A stretch of DNA of 64,000 nucleotides from Symbiodinium natans. Its lineage: Eukaryota > Sar > Dinophyceae > Suessiales > Symbiodiniaceae. Below, piece by piece: positions 61,944 to 64,000 of this stretch. Location of the stretch: positions 907,387 to 971,386 of the forward strand of contig CAJNDS010002335.1 of NCBI GenBank assembly GCA_905221605.1. Reading direction: 5' to 3'. The notes under the pieces are model-generated. The model saw only the letters and a program-made list of their open reading frames with translations, did no database searches and was not told where the DNA came from. The translations under genes were made by a program, and so were the position numbers. How positions within the stretch are numbered: position 1 is the stretch's first letter; the number at the start of each line of letters is the position of its first letter.

Positions 61944-62040
61944 GTAGCCCAGTGGTACCCTTTACACTTGTTTGGTTCGGGGCTCCCTTATAAAGTAGCC
62001 AACCTAAGAAAGGGAATTATAATACGGCTACCGGGCTACT
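61944..62040. mobile_element. GTAGCCCAGTGG-family TIR element, uninterrupted copy
   Basis: Ends GGTAGCCCAGTGGTACCC and GGCTACCGGGCTAC, interior without telomere repeat. Used as the reference for the interrupted copy at 20211. A short island before it (61900-61943) reads NIYRKLPSTYQNSFS. Confidence 0.75.
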
Positions 62041-62462
62041 CGAACATTTCACTGGGATGCCCAGTTTATTCCGTTTTGTTGGGGGGGTTTAGCTTCCCTC
62101 AAGTTTTTTCCTAGTAATTATCCCTAAACCGTAAACCCGAGGGTGTTGGTATACACGGTTTTTTTAAGGCCATCCTAGTTAAAGAGCTTCGACCTACTTG
62201 TGTTAAAGTTTCGTACCCTGCGCAACATGAAGCCCAACACAAGTCGCCACCGCAAGCACCAACCTTTTCCAGGGCGCCAGGGTGCCAGGATGTGGGGTTC
62301 AGGGTTTAGGCTTTAGGGTTTAGGGTTTAGGGTATATGGTTTAGGGTTTATGATGCAAACTATCATAATGGAGCAAGTCTTCTCATGGTGGTAAGTATTC
62401 TCGATACTGAGGAGGTTCATGGCTAGAAAATTAACCATCGTGAACAAGAGTACTGTGTTTGG

Positions 62463-62541
62463 TTAAGACCCACCACAAAAAAAAACATTCTTCCCTATTA
62501 GGGCAGAAAAAAGGAATTATTATTTTTTTGGTGGGTTCTTA
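62463..62541. mobile_element. small TIR element, TAAGAACCCACC ends
   Basis: 79 bp: GGTTAAGACCCACCACAAAA and TTTTTTTGGTGGGTTCTTAC are inverted. A single copy seen. Confidence 0.6.
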
Positions 62542-62610
62542 CAACCCTAAACCCTAAGCCCTAAACCCTAAGCCCTAAACCCTAAACCCTAAACCCTAAA
62601 CCGTCTTCAG
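62540..62610. repeat. CCCTAAA array next to an acceptor
   Basis: Nine units with CCCTAAG variants, ending seven bases before CTTCAG. The island after it (62611-62706) is open in phase 0 to a GTATAGGG donor (QKPLESQVFAPKHFERPRST...) and is a possible exon, although its acceptor is CAG|C. Confidence 0.9.
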
Positions 62611-62803
62611 CAGAAGCCTCTGGAATCCCAGGTATTTGCCCCAAAGCACTTCGAGCGCCCCAGGAGTACAGCTGTCCTTGCTGCTCCGCTGATCTCATCC
62701 TCTGGGGTATAGGGTAGAGGGTTTAGGGTTTAGGGTTTAGGGTTTAGGGTTTCGGGCAACTCATAGGCCGCAGTGGTGCAAAAGCACCCTATGAAGCAAA
62801 AGG

Positions 62804-63240
62804 GTGGCCCTTGTTTATTCATTCTCCGAAGCGTTGCACTGTTGGGGTTCTCAGTTCCTTCGGAGGGTTATTCGACCGGGCGAGATATGCCTGCCGGGTC
62901 TGAGGTGGTTCGTGTCGAGAACAATCTCTTTTCAAAAACAGTTCGAAGCTTCTCGGTTCTGGCCTACACGGTTTCAGGGTCTTCACTGGTGCAATGTGCA
63001 TGGGTTTGTGGCTACCTGCCCAAAGCAAGCTGGCGTGCGCTTCTTAGACGCTTCTTTCTTTGCAATCCTCTACCATGATTCCGTGGTACCCCAGAGGGCC
63101 CATCTTTCTCGTACTTGCCAAGTGAACGACAGCCGGGCGCTCTTGAATGCTCTGGGCCGCGCCCTGAGGTTTTCAGAGGACATGCGAGCTGCTCGACGCA
63201 ATTGGACTCTAACACTCTTCAACGGGGCGTCTATTGTAGG
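62804..63240 (+). CDS. open segment, unassigned
   Basis: About 145 codons open on the plus strand, including SFQKQFEASRFWPTRFQGLH and RALLNALGRALRFSEDMRAA, reading into GTAGG at 63237. No ATG start; could be one long exon. No family recognised. Confidence 0.35.
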
Positions 63241-63837
63241 TTTTTTAAGGGAGGGGGGTTCATGGCGGGGTAGGTACCCATATAGAGAATCTTGAAGTAG
63301 CTTGCTTACGGAGGTTTCGGGAGTAGGGGGAGTATCAGGGAACTAATTCAAAGCATCCTTTTTTGGTGCCGTAATCGAGTTGTCCTCCTTCATCCCGTTC
63401 GTGAGGGGGTGACACGGTTGCCGCATAGTGTGTCCTCAAGAAGAACCAGATCACTTCAGCGACGTGCCCCGAAACCCTAAACCCTAGCCACCCTAAACCC
63501 TAAACCATCAACCCACATGAGTGAATGGGCGCTTGCCTCGCGCTCATCTGGTGGCGTACAAATAATGGGTGTGCGTAGACCCAGTCTGGCTGGCAGAATC
63601 TGAATCCATAACTTCAGCTCCTTCAGTCATGCATTCCATAGGGCGCAGTGGGGTGCTCGATCTTACTAATCAGAACAGGGCTTTGGGAGATTATAGTACA
63701 ATGATAAACGGGCCATGAGGGAAGACTGATAGTAATTATTCCGACCCCGTTAGTACGGGGGCTGGGAGATAGGGAAGCAAAATCCGACGCCTTCGCTCCA
63801 GAGAGTCGGGGAAGAGACGACCTGGGGATGAGGGTTG

Positions 63838-63915
63838 AGGGGGTTTAGGGTTTAGGGTTTTGGGTTTTGGGTTTAGGGTTTAGGGTTTAGGGTTTGGGGT
63901 TTGGGGTTTCAGGCT
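63838..63915. repeat. TTTAGGG/TTTTGGG block
   Basis: About ten variant units. Confidence 0.9.
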
Positions 63916-64000
63916 TAGGATGCAAAGAAGAAGGGTAGGCTTAGTTAGATATGTTCCTACCCGGCAGTGTACGAAGAGGCCTGGATGCAAAAGGGTTTCA

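Noticed and set aside
1-64000. CRISPR-like array, because of many short repeats with unique spacers
   Set aside because: Spacers vary from a few to hundreds of bases, repeats are telomere-type in both orientations, there are no cas genes, and the gene content is eukaryotic.
1-64000. Dinoflagellate spliced-leader relics at gene starts or in retrogenes
   Set aside because: I looked for the 22-nt leader and its conserved core on the plus strand and found no match beyond short chance similarity (e.g. CCGTAGCC at 19891).
1-64000. tRNA, rRNA or spliceosomal RNA genes
   Set aside because: No cloverleaf with A/B boxes, no rRNA core sequence and no snRNA motif could be recognised by eye; a covariance-model search would be needed to exclude them.

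Overview
This window looks like nuclear DNA of a dinoflagellate, most likely of the Symbiodiniaceae/Suessiales type. The reasons are: TTTAGGG/CCCTAAA telomere-type repeats; a gene cut into very small exons whose introns use GC (and probably GA) as well as GT donors, with every checked acceptor reading AG|G; an R2-like retroelement with a C-terminal restriction-like endonuclease and a poly(A) tail; and no bacterial gene order. No single database match was available, so the assignment is an inference.

The dominant structure is interspersion. Short blocks of telomere-type repeat, in both orientations and in many sequence variants, occur every few hundred bases from 1 to about 39.6 kb and from 48.8 to 64 kb. 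Between them lie short unique islands, palindromic elements with terminal inverted repeats (TIRs), microsatellites and homopolymer runs.

Region by region: (1) About 1.9-15.5 kb, plus strand, holds a serine/threonine protein kinase gene. Eleven or more exons of about 19-67 nt can be strung together in consistent phase. They give the HPN segment, the gatekeeper/hinge region, HRDLK..N, DFG, GTPAYMSPE and DMWALG, i.e. kinase subdomains IV-IX; the catalytic loop resembles NIMA-related kinases. The introns are 0.2-1.3 kb and most end in a CCCTAAA array just before the 3' splice site. (2) About 15.5-39.6 kb has the same texture, with scattered exon-like islands on the plus strand that I could not assign to a family. 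(3) About 39.65-48.8 kb is free of telomere repeats and more GC-rich. It contains unassigned ORFs and a broken R2-like non-LTR retrotransposon (43.72-47.04 kb) inserted into a tandemly repeated unit. (4) 50.3-52.3 kb is AT-rich and built of several tandem repeats. (5) 48.6-63.3 kb has further plus-strand exon-like islands, many coding for helical or coiled-coil sequence with AG|G acceptors, probably one or more long genes.

Two things stand out. In the kinase gene, whose exons are anchored by homology, 7 of 10 internal introns carry a CCCTAAA-orientation array next to the acceptor. In addition, pairs of related sequences show telomere-type DNA interrupting older elements (20.25 kb, 39.58 kb) or sitting between 23-bp direct repeats (61.70/61.79 kb). 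Short open islands without homology are weak evidence: several convincing-looking ones lie inside proven kinase introns, so those calls carry low confidence.
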